Counted from the first letter of the stretch, positions 1 through 8,410 are shown. The stretch: DNA of 64,000 nucleotides from Bacillota bacterium (GCA_021791495.1 JAJYWN010000038.1:1-64000), one strand, 5' to 3'. A program made the numbers and translations. Notes: generated by a model from the sequence alone, not told the origin.

Positions 1-2
1 GC

Positions 3-179
3 GGCTGGCGGGTCCACGCCGACGCGAACGGTGTCGCTAACATCTTCCAGAATGCCTATAAGGTATCTCCCCTCATCGAGCGGAGTAGTGGCCGTGTGGC
101 GCGGCCCGTGGTCTTGCCGATCCGCCTTGGATGGCATACGGTCCACGAAACCAGGTTGAAGGTGGCTCTTGCTGCCTGA
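3..179 (+). CDS. C-terminal fragment of an unrecognised protein, cut by the window edge
   Basis: The frame is open from the first bases of the window to a TGA at 177-179 and encodes 58 residues (beginning GWRVHADANGVANIF). The composition is mixed and protein-like, with no low-complexity run. The two other forward frames are closed earlier, one at a TAA within the first 40 bases. The start lies outside the window. I recognise no family. It could be the tail of a real gene upstream of the membrane-anchored propeller gene, or a chance open frame. Confidence 0.35.
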   Translation, partial: GWRVHADANGVANIFQNAYKVSPLIERSSGRVARPVVLPIRLGWHTVHETRLKVALAA

Positions 180-256
180 GATGCCGCTGACTTTCGGTCA
201 GCGGAGTACGTCACCGTTTTTTCCCAATGCAGATACTATCTCGGGGGTGTTATCAC

Positions 257-2059
257 ATGCCTCGTTGGACGACGGTGCTTTGGGGAGTTCTGGCCGGGTT
301 GGTGGCCGCCATCCCGGCAATCATGATTCTGTGGGGGGCCTGGCTCCTGCCCGCCCTGGGCCTCCTGTGGACCCGGGTCAACGCGGTCTACGGCGCCTGG
401 TCCATCTTCCTCGTAGGGGCCGTCGGCGGAGCCGTCTACGGCTTGGTCCTAGGCAAGACTAAGCTCAATCCTCTCTGGACCACCGTAGTCGGCCTGGGTG
501 CCGGCGCCGTGGCCTGGTTCGGGGTGGCTCTGGTGTTCATCCCCTTGCTATTGGGGTTCCCGCCCGAAATCCGCGACGCTTCACGCCACTGGATGTCCCT
601 GGTGGCCTTCCTCGCCTGGGGCATCGTGCTTGCCTTGCTCTATAGCCGTTGGGCAGTGCGGCAGTCCATCGGCCGGGTTGGGTGGGCGGCGGCCATCACC
701 TTCGTGGCCGTCCTCACCGCCCCCTTGTTGCTCCGCTTCGCGATTTCCACCAGTCCGCGGTCCCTGGCCGTTCCAAAAGGGTACCGGGCCGAAGTGGTGA
801 CGAAAGGGCTGACCTACGCTTCCAGCCTGGCGTTGGCTTCCGACGGCACCATCTATGTCGGTGAATCAGGCTACGCGTACGGGCCAAAGACCGCCCGGGC
901 CCGGGTCCTGGCCGTGTCGCCAAAAGGCCAGGTGAGCGAGGTCGCCGCCGGGTTCTTCGAACCCTTGAACGGTCTGGCCCTCAGCGGGGACGATCTCTAC
1001 GTTTCGCACCGCGGTGTCATCTCCGTGGTGAACCTGCGGACCGGGGCGCGCCGGGACGTGGTCACCGGCCTGCCATCGGGTGGCGACCACCAGAACAACG
1101 ACCTGGTTCTGGGGCCTGACGGCATGCTCCACTTCGGCCAGGGCACGGTGACCAACTCCGGCATCGTCGGGCCCGATAACTTCGTCTATGCCTGGGCCGA
1201 CGCGCACCCCGAGTACCATGACATACCGTCCCGCGATTGGACCCTGACCGGGGGAAACTACCCTTCCCCCGATCTGCGCACCCGGAACTGGGCGGATAAC
1301 GTTTTCACCGGCGCCTTCACGGCCTTCGCCACCACACATAAGGCGGGCGACAAGGTCACCGGCGGCACGCCCGCCAGTGGCACCATCATCCGCTTGGACC
1401 CGCGTACAGGGAAGATGGAGACCTTTGCCGACGGTTTCCGCAACCCCTACGGCCTGGCTTTCGACAAGGCCGGCCAGCTCTATGCCACTAACCTGGGCTA
1501 CGACGACCGCGGCCCGCGGGCCGTCAAGAACAGTCCGGACTGGGTGGTGAAGGTCCGTCGGGGGGCCTGGTACGGCTGGCCGGACTACGCCGGCACCGTC
1601 CCCTTGGCCGATCCCCGTTTCGCCTCGGACCGCGGCCGGGACCGTAACCCCCTGATTTCGAACCATCCCGCCGTGGAAGCCCCCTTGGCGACACTGGCGG
1701 CCCATGAGTCACCCACGAAGATGGCTGTGGCCACCGCCGCCTTCGGCGACGAAGGTGGACTGTACGTGGGAGCCTTCGGCGACGGGCAGCCGCTCACCGG
1801 CCGCGACTTCAAACCTACCCCGACCGGCGTTCTGCGGGTGGACCCGGTCACCGGACAGGCCACCTGGTTCGTCCGGAACAAGAACCGGCCGCGGGCGGGC
1901 CGCTTCGTCCAGGGGTTCAAGCGCATCACCGCCGTGCGGTTCAACCAGACCGGCGATTCCCTCTATGTGCTCGACTTCGGGGTCATGGAGTTCACCACTA
2001 TGGCGCCCAACGCCATACCGCACACTGGAGTGCTCTGGAAGGTCAGCAAAGTGAAGTAG
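257..2059 (+). CDS. Membrane-anchored PQQ-dependent sugar dehydrogenase-like beta-propeller
   Basis: The protein has 600 residues. The first ~165 residues hold about five hydrophobic segments. The remainder is a six-bladed propeller of the glucose/sorbosone dehydrogenase (GSDH/NHL) type. Typical propeller stretches are visible: GGDHQNNDLVLGPDGMLHF near residue 280 and FRNPYGLAFD near 400. Family members oxidise sugars or related alcohols with PQQ, but many divergent members have unknown substrates. The ATG at 257 was preferred over the one at 227 because GGGGGTG lies about 7 nt upstream. The N-terminal membrane block fused to the propeller is unusual, since most family members are secreted or are lipoproteins. 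The gene converges on the amidase gene, 14 nt away. The family call is fairly sure; substrate and cofactor use are not. Confidence 0.75.
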   Translation: MPRWTTVLWGVLAGLVAAIPAIMILWGAWLLPALGLLWTRVNAVYGAWSIFLVGAVGGAVYGLVLGKTKLNPLWTTVVGLGAGAVAWFGVALVFIPLLLGFPPEIRDASRHWMSLVAFLAWGIVLALLYSRWAVRQSIGRVGWAAAITFVAVLTAPLLLRFAISTSPRSLAVPKGYRAEVVTKGLTYASSLALASDGTIYVGESGYAYGPKTARARVLAVSPKGQVSEVAAGFFEPLNGLALSGDDLYVSHRGVISVVNLRTGARRDVVTGLPSGGDHQNNDLVLGPDGMLHFGQGTVTNSGIVGPDNFVYAWADAHPEYHDIPSRDWTLTGGNYPSPDLRTRNWADNVFTGAFTAFATTHKAGDKVTGGTPASGTIIRLDPRTGKMETFADGFRNPYGLAFDKAGQLYATNLGYDDRGPRAVKNSPDWVVKVRRGAWYGWPDYAGTVPLADPRFASDRGRDRNPLISNHPAVEAPLATLAAHESPTKMAVATAAFGDEGGLYVGAFGDGQPLTGRDFKPTPTGVLRVDPVTGQATWFVRNKNRPRAGRFVQGFKRITAVRFNQTGDSLYVLDFGVMEFTTMAPNAIPHTGVLWKVSKVK

Positions 2060-2073
2060 GCCATCCCCACGTG

Positions 2074-3441
2074 CTACGGAACCAGAGGTCCGCGGGCCTC
2101 CTCGAAACGCTGTGCCAGGGACAGGAGCCGGCGGTCTCCGAAAGCGGATCCGGCGAACTGAAGGCCCACGGGCAACCCTTCAGAAGTGTACCCGCAGGGG
2201 ACCGTGACCGCCGGATGCCCTGACACGTTGAAGATGCCCGTGAAAGCCATCTCGTCCTTGCCCTTGTCGCCGATGACGGGGTCCTGGGCCGGAGCCGGGA
2301 AAGCCACAGTCGGGGAGACGAGAGCCTCAACGCGCTCCAGAACCCGACTGACACGCTTCTTCAGCTCCCGGCGCTCGTCCATTCCCTTTAGGTAATCCAC
2401 CGCCTTCATTCTCGTGCCGTCCCGGATCTGCTGGTAGGTCAAGGGTGCATAATCATCGCCGCGGTTCCACCACCGCCGGTGGATGTGGGCCGCCTCTGGG
2501 AGAAGGACACGCATCAGCGCACCCTCCACGTCCTTGGCCCGCGGCAGGTCCGCCGGCACGAAGCGGTACCCCATCTGCTCCAGAATCTGGACCGCCCGGT
2601 CGAAACAAGCTTTCACGTCCGGGTCCAACCCGGCCATGTCGGCGGCGGGGAAAAGGCCGAGCTTCAGGGAAGCGCCGCCGGCCTTGACATCCGCCCATTT
2701 CTCCCCCGCTGCCGGGTCTGAATAGCGGTCGCGTGGGTCATATCCGGCAATAGCCTCCAGGACCAGGGCCACGTCGGCGGGCGTCCTGGCGATGGGTCCC
2801 ACGTGGTCCAGGGACCACGACAGCGGGAATACCCCGAAGGTGCTGACCAGCCCGTAAGTCGGCTTGAGGCCGGCCACCCCGCAATATGCCGCCGGAATGC
2901 GGATTGAGCCGCCGGTATCGGTCCCCAGAGAGGCGTATCCTATCCCAGCGGCCACGGAGGCGGCCGACCCGCCGCTGGATCCCCCGGCCGTACGCTCCGG
3001 GTCGTGCGGGTTATTGCACTGGCCGTAATCCGGGTGGACAATGCCGTAGGCGAACTCCAGCATATTCGCCTTCCCAAAGATCACGGCCCCCGCGTTTTCC
3101 AACCTCTCCACCACGCCGGCACTGTGGTCGGGCACGAAATCTCTCAGGATACGCGAGCCACAGGTCGTCCGGATACCCCGCGTCCAGAACAGATCCTTCA
3201 GGGAGATGGGCACTCCGGTCAGCGGAGTGGTCGATAGTCCCTCCCGAAAGGCTCTCTCCGCTTCCACGGCGGCGCGGAGCGCTTCGTCCTTCAAGAGCGT
3301 GATGAAGGCGTTTAGCCGGCGCTGTTCCTTCTCGGCTTTGCGCAGGACCGCTTGGGTGACTTCCACTGGGGAAACGGCTCTTGACCGGTACAGCGCACCC
3401 AGTTCAGTGATGGATAGTCCCAGGATGTCTGCGGTGGCCAT
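2074..3441 (-). CDS. Amidase signature family enzyme (GatA-like amidase)
   Basis: The 455-residue protein carries the whole amidase signature. The catalytic Lys lies in GVPISLKDLFW near residue 80. The Gly/Ser-rich core GGSSGGSAASVAAG holds the cis-Ser, and the nucleophile region GTDTGGSIRIPAA follows at about residues 150-180. The length fits stand-alone amidases and GatA. No gatB or gatC lies nearby, so it is more likely a hydrolase of small amides or nitrile-derived amides than a tRNA amidotransferase subunit. The gene lies 19 nt downstream of the chagasin-like lipoprotein gene on the same strand, so the two may be co-transcribed. Start ATG is preceded by GGGGAA. The substrate cannot be read from the sequence. 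Confidence 0.85.
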   Translation of the reverse strand: MATADILGLSITELGALYRSRAVSPVEVTQAVLRKAEKEQRRLNAFITLLKDEALRAAVEAERAFREGLSTTPLTGVPISLKDLFWTRGIRTTCGSRILRDFVPDHSAGVVERLENAGAVIFGKANMLEFAYGIVHPDYGQCNNPHDPERTAGGSSGGSAASVAAGIGYASLGTDTGGSIRIPAAYCGVAGLKPTYGLVSTFGVFPLSWSLDHVGPIARTPADVALVLEAIAGYDPRDRYSDPAAGEKWADVKAGGASLKLGLFPAADMAGLDPDVKACFDRAVQILEQMGYRFVPADLPRAKDVEGALMRVLLPEAAHIHRRWWNRGDDYAPLTYQQIRDGTRMKAVDYLKGMDERRELKKRVSRVLERVEALVSPTVAFPAPAQDPVIGDKGKDEMAFTGIFNVSGHPAVTVPCGYTSEGLPVGLQFAGSAFGDRRLLSLAQRFEEARGPLVP

Positions 3442-3460
3442 GAGCCGTTCCCCATTCTCG

Positions 3461-3964
3461 CTACTTGACTGTGACCGTCAGGACGAACCGGCGGACACCC
3501 TTCTCTCCACCGACCCAAGGCCGGCTGTACTCGAAGCTCGCCGTCGCCGACCCCTTGCCAACTGCTTTCAACACGAAGGTCTCTGTGCCTCCCGCGCCGG
3601 GAAGGCCGGTCTTGCCTTTGTCGGACTCCGCCTTCTGGGTCGTCAAGGCCAGGACGGATTTGTCGGAGATCTCCGGGCCTTCCCACTTGAACCCAGTGGT
3701 GGCGTTGGACCCCAGCACCAGTTTGAGGATCTGGCCGGGGGCCAGAGAAGCGCTGTTTTTCACCGTGGCGGCCGGCGTGCCGCCCACAGCCTGAGTGAAA
3801 GAGGACTCCGGGACCCCCATCGTGATTTGAGGCTGGCGCGAGCAGCTGGCGGTCATAGGGAGCATCACCACGCCAAGGAGAAGTGCTATCATAACGTATT
3901 TCAGCTTCCGCCCTCCGAAACCTGGCCCTGCGAAACCTGGCTTATGTGTGCGACGATCGGTCAT
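3461..3964 (-). CDS. Chagasin-like (I42) cysteine-protease inhibitor, probable lipoprotein
   Basis: The 167-residue protein has a basic N-terminus, a hydrophobic segment at residues ~22-37, and a lipobox-like TASC with Cys41, suggesting lipid anchoring outside the membrane. The mature part matches inhibitor family I42. All three loops that enter a papain-type active site in chagasin are present: SNATTGFKW, the Gly-rich GAGGTETFVLKAVGKG, and YSRPW. Family members inhibit papain-like (C1) cysteine proteases. The ATG is supported by AAGGAGG 8 nt upstream. A close paralogue is the C-terminal domain of the protein at 8411-9883. The lipobox is weak (Ser at -1, Thr at -3), so a cleavable signal peptide or a simple membrane anchor are alternatives. 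Confidence 0.8.
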   Translation of the reverse strand: MTDRRTHKPGFAGPGFGGRKLKYVMIALLLGVVMLPMTASCSRQPQITMGVPESSFTQAVGGTPAATVKNSASLAPGQILKLVLGSNATTGFKWEGPEISDKSVLALTTQKAESDKGKTGLPGAGGTETFVLKAVGKGSATASFEYSRPWVGGEKGVRRFVLTVTVK

Positions 3965-4151
3965 GTCCCATTCCTCCTTCGTGAATCCATAACGCAGACG
4001 TCCTCCAGGAGCTTCCGGTTCCAGCTTTTGGTTGACTCTGCGCGCCTTTGGAGCGCCGTGCTTGGGCTGACCCGACTCTTCTTTTCACAAGGATGTCACC
4101 CATTGCCACATTTCGACCACAGGAGGACACCCTACTGACTTGGAAGTAGAT

Positions 4152-4178
4152 AGGGTCCACCGAAATCACTTGGACCCT
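4152..4178 (+). promoter_or_regulatory. Inverted repeat in the leader of the foldase gene
   Basis: Perfect 8-bp arms AGGGTCCA and TGGACCCT are separated by 11 nt and followed by TTTT. The repeat lies 23 nt upstream of the assigned CTG start, just before the AGGAGG ribosome site. It could be a short attenuator stem or an operator. The T-run is short, so a full terminator is uncertain. Confidence 0.45.
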
Positions 4179-4187
4179 TTTGGTGTT

Positions 4188-4193
4188 AGGAGG
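4188..4193 (+). promoter_or_regulatory. Consensus ribosome binding site AGGAGG that fixes a CTG start
   Basis: A perfect AGGAGG ends 8 nt before CTG at 4202. The next conventional start (TTG at 4235) has no Shine-Dalgarno sequence and would remove the positively charged n-region of the signal anchor. In-frame TAG at 4187-4189 excludes an earlier start. Confidence 0.65.
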
Positions 4194-4201
4194 CCTGCAA
4201 A

Positions 4202-5095
4202 CTGAGACGTTTAGGTAAGTGCGGCACTCTTCTATTGGCTATCGTGGTCACGGCCGTGGTTGGCGTCACCGCCGGCTTCTTCCTTGGCGCTCACTACGGC
4301 CCCTCGCTCCTCCTTCCCGTCGCCTCCGTCAACGGTTCTTTCATCACCAGGGCCCAACTCTACGACCGGATGGTGGAGGAGTACGGCTCACAGGCCGTGG
4401 ACCAACTGATCGCCGAGCGGCTCCTCGACCAGCAGGTCGCGAAAGCCGGCTCGCCGGTCAAGGACTCCGATGTGGCCGCCGAACTGGCCAAGCTCACCGC
4501 ACAGGTGGGTGGCAACGACCAACTCCTCCAGCTTATGGCGTCTAACAACATCACCATGGAACAGCTGAAGGCGAACATCCTCTACCGTCTGAAGGTGGAG
4601 AAGGTCCTTGGAAAAGACGTGCCGGTCGATGACGCCACCCTTCAGAAGTACTTCCAGGATAACGTCAACCACTTCGACAAGCGGAAGATCCACGCCCGTC
4701 ACATCCTAGTGCCGACTGAGGCCGAGGCCAAGGCGATTAGGGCCCAGCTTGATCAGGGCGCCGACTTCGCCGCCATCGCCAAAGAGAAATCCACCGACAC
4801 CACCACCAAGGACCAAGGAGGGGACCTCGGCACCTTCCCTTACGGTACCATGGTGGCGGAATTCGACCAAGCCGCCTTCGCCTTGAAGGTGAATGAGATA
4901 TCCCAGCCGGTTCAGACCGATTACGGCTGGCACATCATCCAGGTCCTCGAAATCCAGGGCGAACCCCCGACCTTTGAAAACAGCAAGGAGGACGTGAAGG
5001 CGGCGGTCATATCCAAAGGGGCTTCGGATAAGTACGCGGCGTGGATGCAGGAGCTGCGGGACAACGCCAAGATCATCAACAGCCTGGACAAATGA
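4202..5095 (+). CDS. Parvulin-type peptidyl-prolyl isomerase (PrsA/SurA-like foldase)
   Basis: From the CTG start the protein has 297 residues. It begins with a basic n-region (RRLGK) and a hydrophobic segment at residues ~8-28, so it is exported and probably held in the membrane. A SurA-N/PrsA-like helical domain occupies ~45-160. A parvulin domain at ~165-260 shows ARHILVPTEAEAKAI, a GGDLGTFPYGTM stretch and YGWHIIQV. Such proteins help secreted proteins fold on the outer face of the membrane. No lipobox Cys is seen after the hydrophobic segment, unlike Bacillus PrsA. The rare CTG start is inferred from a perfect AGGAGG 8 nt away. The gene converges on the Fpg gene. Confidence 0.85.
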   Translation: MRRLGKCGTLLLAIVVTAVVGVTAGFFLGAHYGPSLLLPVASVNGSFITRAQLYDRMVEEYGSQAVDQLIAERLLDQQVAKAGSPVKDSDVAAELAKLTAQVGGNDQLLQLMASNNITMEQLKANILYRLKVEKVLGKDVPVDDATLQKYFQDNVNHFDKRKIHARHILVPTEAEAKAIRAQLDQGADFAAIAKEKSTDTTTKDQGGDLGTFPYGTMVAEFDQAAFALKVNEISQPVQTDYGWHIIQVLEIQGEPPTFENSKEDVKAAVISKGASDKYAAWMQELRDNAKIINSLDK

Positions 5096-5105
5096 AGCGA
5101 TAGCC

Positions 5106-5978
5106 CTAAGCGTCGTCTGAGGGCTTCTGACAGGACGGGCAGATGAAGGACGAGGTGCTGCCCGTCTTTATCTTTTCAATGGTGGTGCCGCAGACCGGGC
5201 AAGGTTTGCCTTCGCGGTACCCGACTCGGGTGGTATCCCAGCGCCCGTTCCGACCGTAGAGGTCTTTCTCGTACTTCAACCCGCCCATCCCGGTCGACTC
5301 GGCCAAGACTTCACGGACCGCGCCATAGAGCCTTCTTTTCTCATCTTGGGTCACGCTGGGTAGCCGCCGGTTCGGATGCAGCCGGGCCAGGAAAAGAATG
5401 TCCTGGATGTAGACGTTTCCGATGCCGGCCACATTCCTCTGGTCCATGAGGAAGGACTTCACGCCCCCCCTTTTCCCTTCCAGCACCCCGGCGAAGGCAT
5501 CGAAAGAGAACTCCTCCTCGTCAAGAGGGTTCAGACCCAATTCGGCCGTCATCTTGTGGAGGCCGAGGGTCTCCGGTGTGGCGGCGTGGGCGTAGCCGAA
5601 CCACCAAAAGCGTACGGTGAAGGACGAGCCATCGGCGAAATCCATCCGCACCTGATACTGATCGGGGAGGACCGCGCCGGGGGCGTGAAAAAGGGCGTCG
5701 CCCCCCATACCCAGGCTCAGAAGGAAACGGGCCTCCGACCCGTGCTGGGAGGCGCTCGGTTGCCGCGGTGAGGGAGACTCGGCTCTGAGGCCGGCCAGGA
5801 CCCATTTCCCCTTGAAACCGACCTGGACGAAGCTCTTCCCCAGCAATAGGGTCTGGAAGTGGCCGGGCGGCATGTTCAGGCACTTGGGCTGCCGGATGTC
5901 CAGCGCGGCGATCTTCCGCCCTTTCAGCTCGCGGTCCATCTGACGGGCCAAGTTGACGATCTCCGGTAGTTCAGGCAT
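5106..5978 (-). CDS. Fpg/Nei family DNA glycosylase (formamidopyrimidine-DNA glycosylase-like)
   Basis: The 290-residue protein starts MPELPEI, which gives the catalytic Pro2 and Glu3 after Met removal. The beta-hairpin Lys lies in FKGKWVL, the helix-two-turn-helix region reads VAGIGNVYIQDILF, and a C-terminal zinc finger has CPVCG...CPSCQ. The enzyme would remove oxidised purines and nick the strand. One oddity: the zinc-finger Arg that normally lies five residues before the third Cys (as in GRGTHFC-type sequences) is replaced by Thr, so substrate handling may differ from classical MutM. The start is supported by GGAGG 7 nt upstream. The family is sure; specificity is not. Confidence 0.87.
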   Translation of the reverse strand: MPELPEIVNLARQMDRELKGRKIAALDIRQPKCLNMPPGHFQTLLLGKSFVQVGFKGKWVLAGLRAESPSPRQPSASQHGSEARFLLSLGMGGDALFHAPGAVLPDQYQVRMDFADGSSFTVRFWWFGYAHAATPETLGLHKMTAELGLNPLDEEEFSFDAFAGVLEGKRGGVKSFLMDQRNVAGIGNVYIQDILFLARLHPNRRLPSVTQDEKRRLYGAVREVLAESTGMGGLKYEKDLYGRNGRWDTTRVGYREGKPCPVCGTTIEKIKTGSTSSFICPSCQKPSDDA

Positions 5979-6060
5979 GAGAATCCCTCCTGTCCACGCT
6001 TTCCATAGAAGCGACCGCCATTCCTACGGAGTTCCGTTCAAACCATAATCACCCCTGGGG

Positions 6061-6384
6061 GTGATTCTCTCTGGCGGGCTCAGCACTCTGGCAAACCTCG
6101 GCACCTGGCTCTACGATGGGTCCGCCCGCGTGGAGTACCTCAACAAGATGCAGGAAGAGCGGCGCTCTAAGTATAGCTTCTCGCAGCGGGCCGGCTTCCA
6201 GGTCTACCCCTTCTCGGAGGCCGCCAGGAAGTACCAGGCCGACATGGCCTGTGTACCAAAGGACGCGGAGATCCAGGACTTTTCAACGGTCACGTCCTTC
6301 ACTTTCGACGATGTGTTGAGGGCGAAAGGGTCAGCTCGGCGACGAGGCGGACTCATCTATGTGCAGCGGGACCTGGGCGCGTGA
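6061..6384 (+). CDS. Hypothetical ORF, possibly the first part of a broken gene
   Basis: The ORF encodes 107 residues from a GTG start to a TGA at 6382-6384. No convincing ribosome site precedes it. The first ~20 residues are mildly hydrophobic; the rest is polar and charged and resembles no family known to me. The same frame continues past the TGA for 52 codons to a TAG at 6541-6543. That continuation looks like real protein with a membrane segment, so the TGA may have interrupted one longer gene. It sits between the divergent fpg gene and the convergent TPP enzyme gene. Confidence 0.35.
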   Translation: MILSGGLSTLANLGTWLYDGSARVEYLNKMQEERRSKYSFSQRAGFQVYPFSEAARKYQADMACVPKDAEIQDFSTVTSFTFDDVLRAKGSARRRGGLIYVQRDLGA

Positions 6385-6396
6385 ACCGAGGCCCAG

Positions 6397-6543
6397 GTGG
6401 ACTGGACCTGGAGGGAATTCGGCCGACGCCTTCTGGCTGGAGACAAGCTGGCTGTCGGCGTGGCGATTGGCCTAGCTCTGGGTATCGCGGCCGGTGCCGT
6501 GGCCATCTGGAGCTTCGCCAGCGACCTGCCGCATAGGCCCTAG
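6397..6543 (+). CDS. Small membrane-segment ORF in frame with the preceding ORF
   Basis: From GTG 6397 to TAG 6543 this encodes 48 residues. A charged N-terminal part (VDWTWREFGRRLLAGDK) is followed by one hydrophobic helix (LAVGVAIGLALGIAAGAVAI). It is in the same frame as the ORF ending at 6384 and is separated from it only by that TGA and four codons. It is either the C-terminal half of a disrupted gene or a very small membrane protein translated on its own. No strong ribosome site is visible. Confidence 0.3.
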   Translation: MDWTWREFGRRLLAGDKLAVGVAIGLALGIAAGAVAIWSFASDLPHRP

Positions 6544-6557
6544 CCCCTGATCAGCGG

Positions 6558-8246
6558 CTACTTGTAGCTGCGGGCGATAAGGTCCGTGTAGCTTGCCCCA
6601 TCCACTGTAGCTTCGATGATGACGGGCCCGTTGGCTGCGAAGGCCGACAGGAGAGCCGCCTTCAACTCCCCAGGGTCTCGGGCTCTCAGGACCGGCACGC
6701 CCAGGAAACTGCCGGCGTTGAAATAGTCGTCCTTGTAGAGACGAGTCGCATAGGCGGGAACGTTCTTGCGTTCCTGCTTCACCTCGATGAGGCTGAGGCT
6801 GTGGTCGCACAGCACCACCGTCACCGTGTTAATGCCGTACCGGCGGGCAGTCATGAGCTCGCCGCAGTTCATCAGGAAACCGCCGTCGCCGGTGACGCAC
6901 ACCACCGTCTTCTCTGGGCGGGAGAGCTTGGCTCCCAGCGCCGCCGGCAATCCCCATCCCATACTGGACCAACCGTTGGTCATCAGGAGCTTGTTCGGCT
7001 CCCCGCTCCGCCACAACTGCCCCAACAGATGGAGGTGAGCCCCCACGTCGGCGGTCAGTATCCCGTCTCCGGGCAGGACCTCCTGCAGAACGGCTATGGC
7101 CTGGGAGGGAGTGAACCCGGTCGAAGCGGGGAAAAGCCCGTCCATAACCTTCTTCCGGTTCTCGCCAATTTCCGCCATGTCCCACTGGTAGACCGGCCAG
7201 GTCCGCGCGTTCAGGTATTCCAGAGCCGGGACCAGATCGCCCACCACCTCACAGGCGACGTCATAGTCCGGAGTGATATCGGCCTTGCTGGTGTCGATAT
7301 GGACCAGCGGTACCTTGGGCATCCACTGCTCGTAGTTGAATTCAATGGGGTCGTAGCCGAGCCCGATGACCAGGTCGGCCTGGCGGTAGATGTCGGCCAC
7401 GCGGTCGCTGAGAGCATGGAAGAGGGCGCCGGCGTAGCAAGGGTGACTCTCTGGAACGACGCCTTTCGCCATGGGCGTCACCACGACCGGGATGCGGCTC
7501 TTTTCAATCCACCGGCGGATGGCCGCGGAGCAGCCGCGGCGGGCGGCCGTCAGCCCCAGGGCGACGATGGGGCGGCGGGCCTTCGACATCAAGGAGAAAG
7601 CCTGCTCAAGCGCCACCGGCGACGGATCCCCGCCGGCCGACTTCTCAAAACGGTAGCCCCCTTCCGGAGGTTCGGCCGCCGCCGTGTCGAGGTTCGATGG
7701 TACGCCGATGTGCACGGGCCCCGTGACCTCGGCGGTCGCCACCTGGTAGGCCTTGGTCATCGTTTCAGTCAGGTTATCTTCAGTTAACCGGGTAGTCCAC
7801 TTGGTGAGGGGGCGGAACAATGCCTGGTGGTCGATGTTCATCTGGACTTTCCGGTCCAGATCCTCAGGTCTCACTTCGGTAGTGAAGGCGATCAAGGGAG
7901 AGCGGTCCAGCAGGGCGCCGCCGACCCCGGTGGCCAGGTGGGTCGCCCCCGGTCCGAAGGTGGCGTGGCAGACACCGGGAACCCCGGTTAGTCTCCCAGT
8001 CACGTCGGCCATGACCCCGGCGGCTTCCTCGTGGGACACCAGAATGAATTCCATCCCTTGGCGGCGGATGGCATCCATGAAGGCTATGGAGGGTCCCCCG
8101 GGAATCCCGAAGACGTATCTCACACCCATGGTTTGAAGCGATCTCGCGAACTCCTCAGCTAACTGCACCCAGAAGACCTCCTTGCTGTTCCCACGAGCCA
8201 GTCGGACACCAGGCCGGACCGCGCGCGTCAGAGCGCTGTACGACAT
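6558..8246 (-). CDS. Acetolactate synthase large-subunit-like TPP-dependent enzyme
   Basis: The 562-residue protein has the three-domain TPP-enzyme layout. The N-terminal PYR domain shows FGIPGG near residue 40 and the catalytic Glu in SHEEAAGVMAD. A central domain follows. The C-terminal PP domain has GDGGFLMNCGELMTARRYG. The second half of the metal motif reads LCDHSL instead of the usual NN, so it is a divergent family member. The start at 8246 was chosen because AAGGAG lies 7 nt upstream; an ATG 30 nt earlier has none. No small (IlvN/IlvH) subunit gene lies nearby. Acetolactate synthase, a carboligase or a decarboxylase are all possible. Confidence 0.75.
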   Translation of the reverse strand: MSYSALTRAVRPGVRLARGNSKEVFWVQLAEEFARSLQTMGVRYVFGIPGGPSIAFMDAIRRQGMEFILVSHEEAAGVMADVTGRLTGVPGVCHATFGPGATHLATGVGGALLDRSPLIAFTTEVRPEDLDRKVQMNIDHQALFRPLTKWTTRLTEDNLTETMTKAYQVATAEVTGPVHIGVPSNLDTAAAEPPEGGYRFEKSAGGDPSPVALEQAFSLMSKARRPIVALGLTAARRGCSAAIRRWIEKSRIPVVVTPMAKGVVPESHPCYAGALFHALSDRVADIYRQADLVIGLGYDPIEFNYEQWMPKVPLVHIDTSKADITPDYDVACEVVGDLVPALEYLNARTWPVYQWDMAEIGENRKKVMDGLFPASTGFTPSQAIAVLQEVLPGDGILTADVGAHLHLLGQLWRSGEPNKLLMTNGWSSMGWGLPAALGAKLSRPEKTVVCVTGDGGFLMNCGELMTARRYGINTVTVVLCDHSLSLIEVKQERKNVPAYATRLYKDDYFNAGSFLGVPVLRARDPGELKAALLSAFAANGPVIIEATVDGASYTDLIARSYK

Positions 8247-8410
8247 TTCTACACTCCTTGGCTCTGTCCCTGGCATCTATCGGACAGTGGTAGGGCCAAC
8301 AGGACCGCGGAATTGACGCCTACTACCCATGTGAAGTGAAGGGTTCCGCGGGGAGCGAAACGAAAGAGAGCCTCGGCGCGGCGGAATCGGAATCCTTGGG
8401 AGGAATCTCT

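Noticed and set aside
6382-6384. TGA as a selenocysteine codon
   Set aside because: The flanking sequence shows no redox motif, and no SECIS-like hairpin was seen directly after the TGA. A broken gene is simpler.
8247-8410. TTGACG as a sigma-A promoter for the stalk/inhibitor protein
   Set aside because: No acceptable -10 box follows at 16-18 nt.
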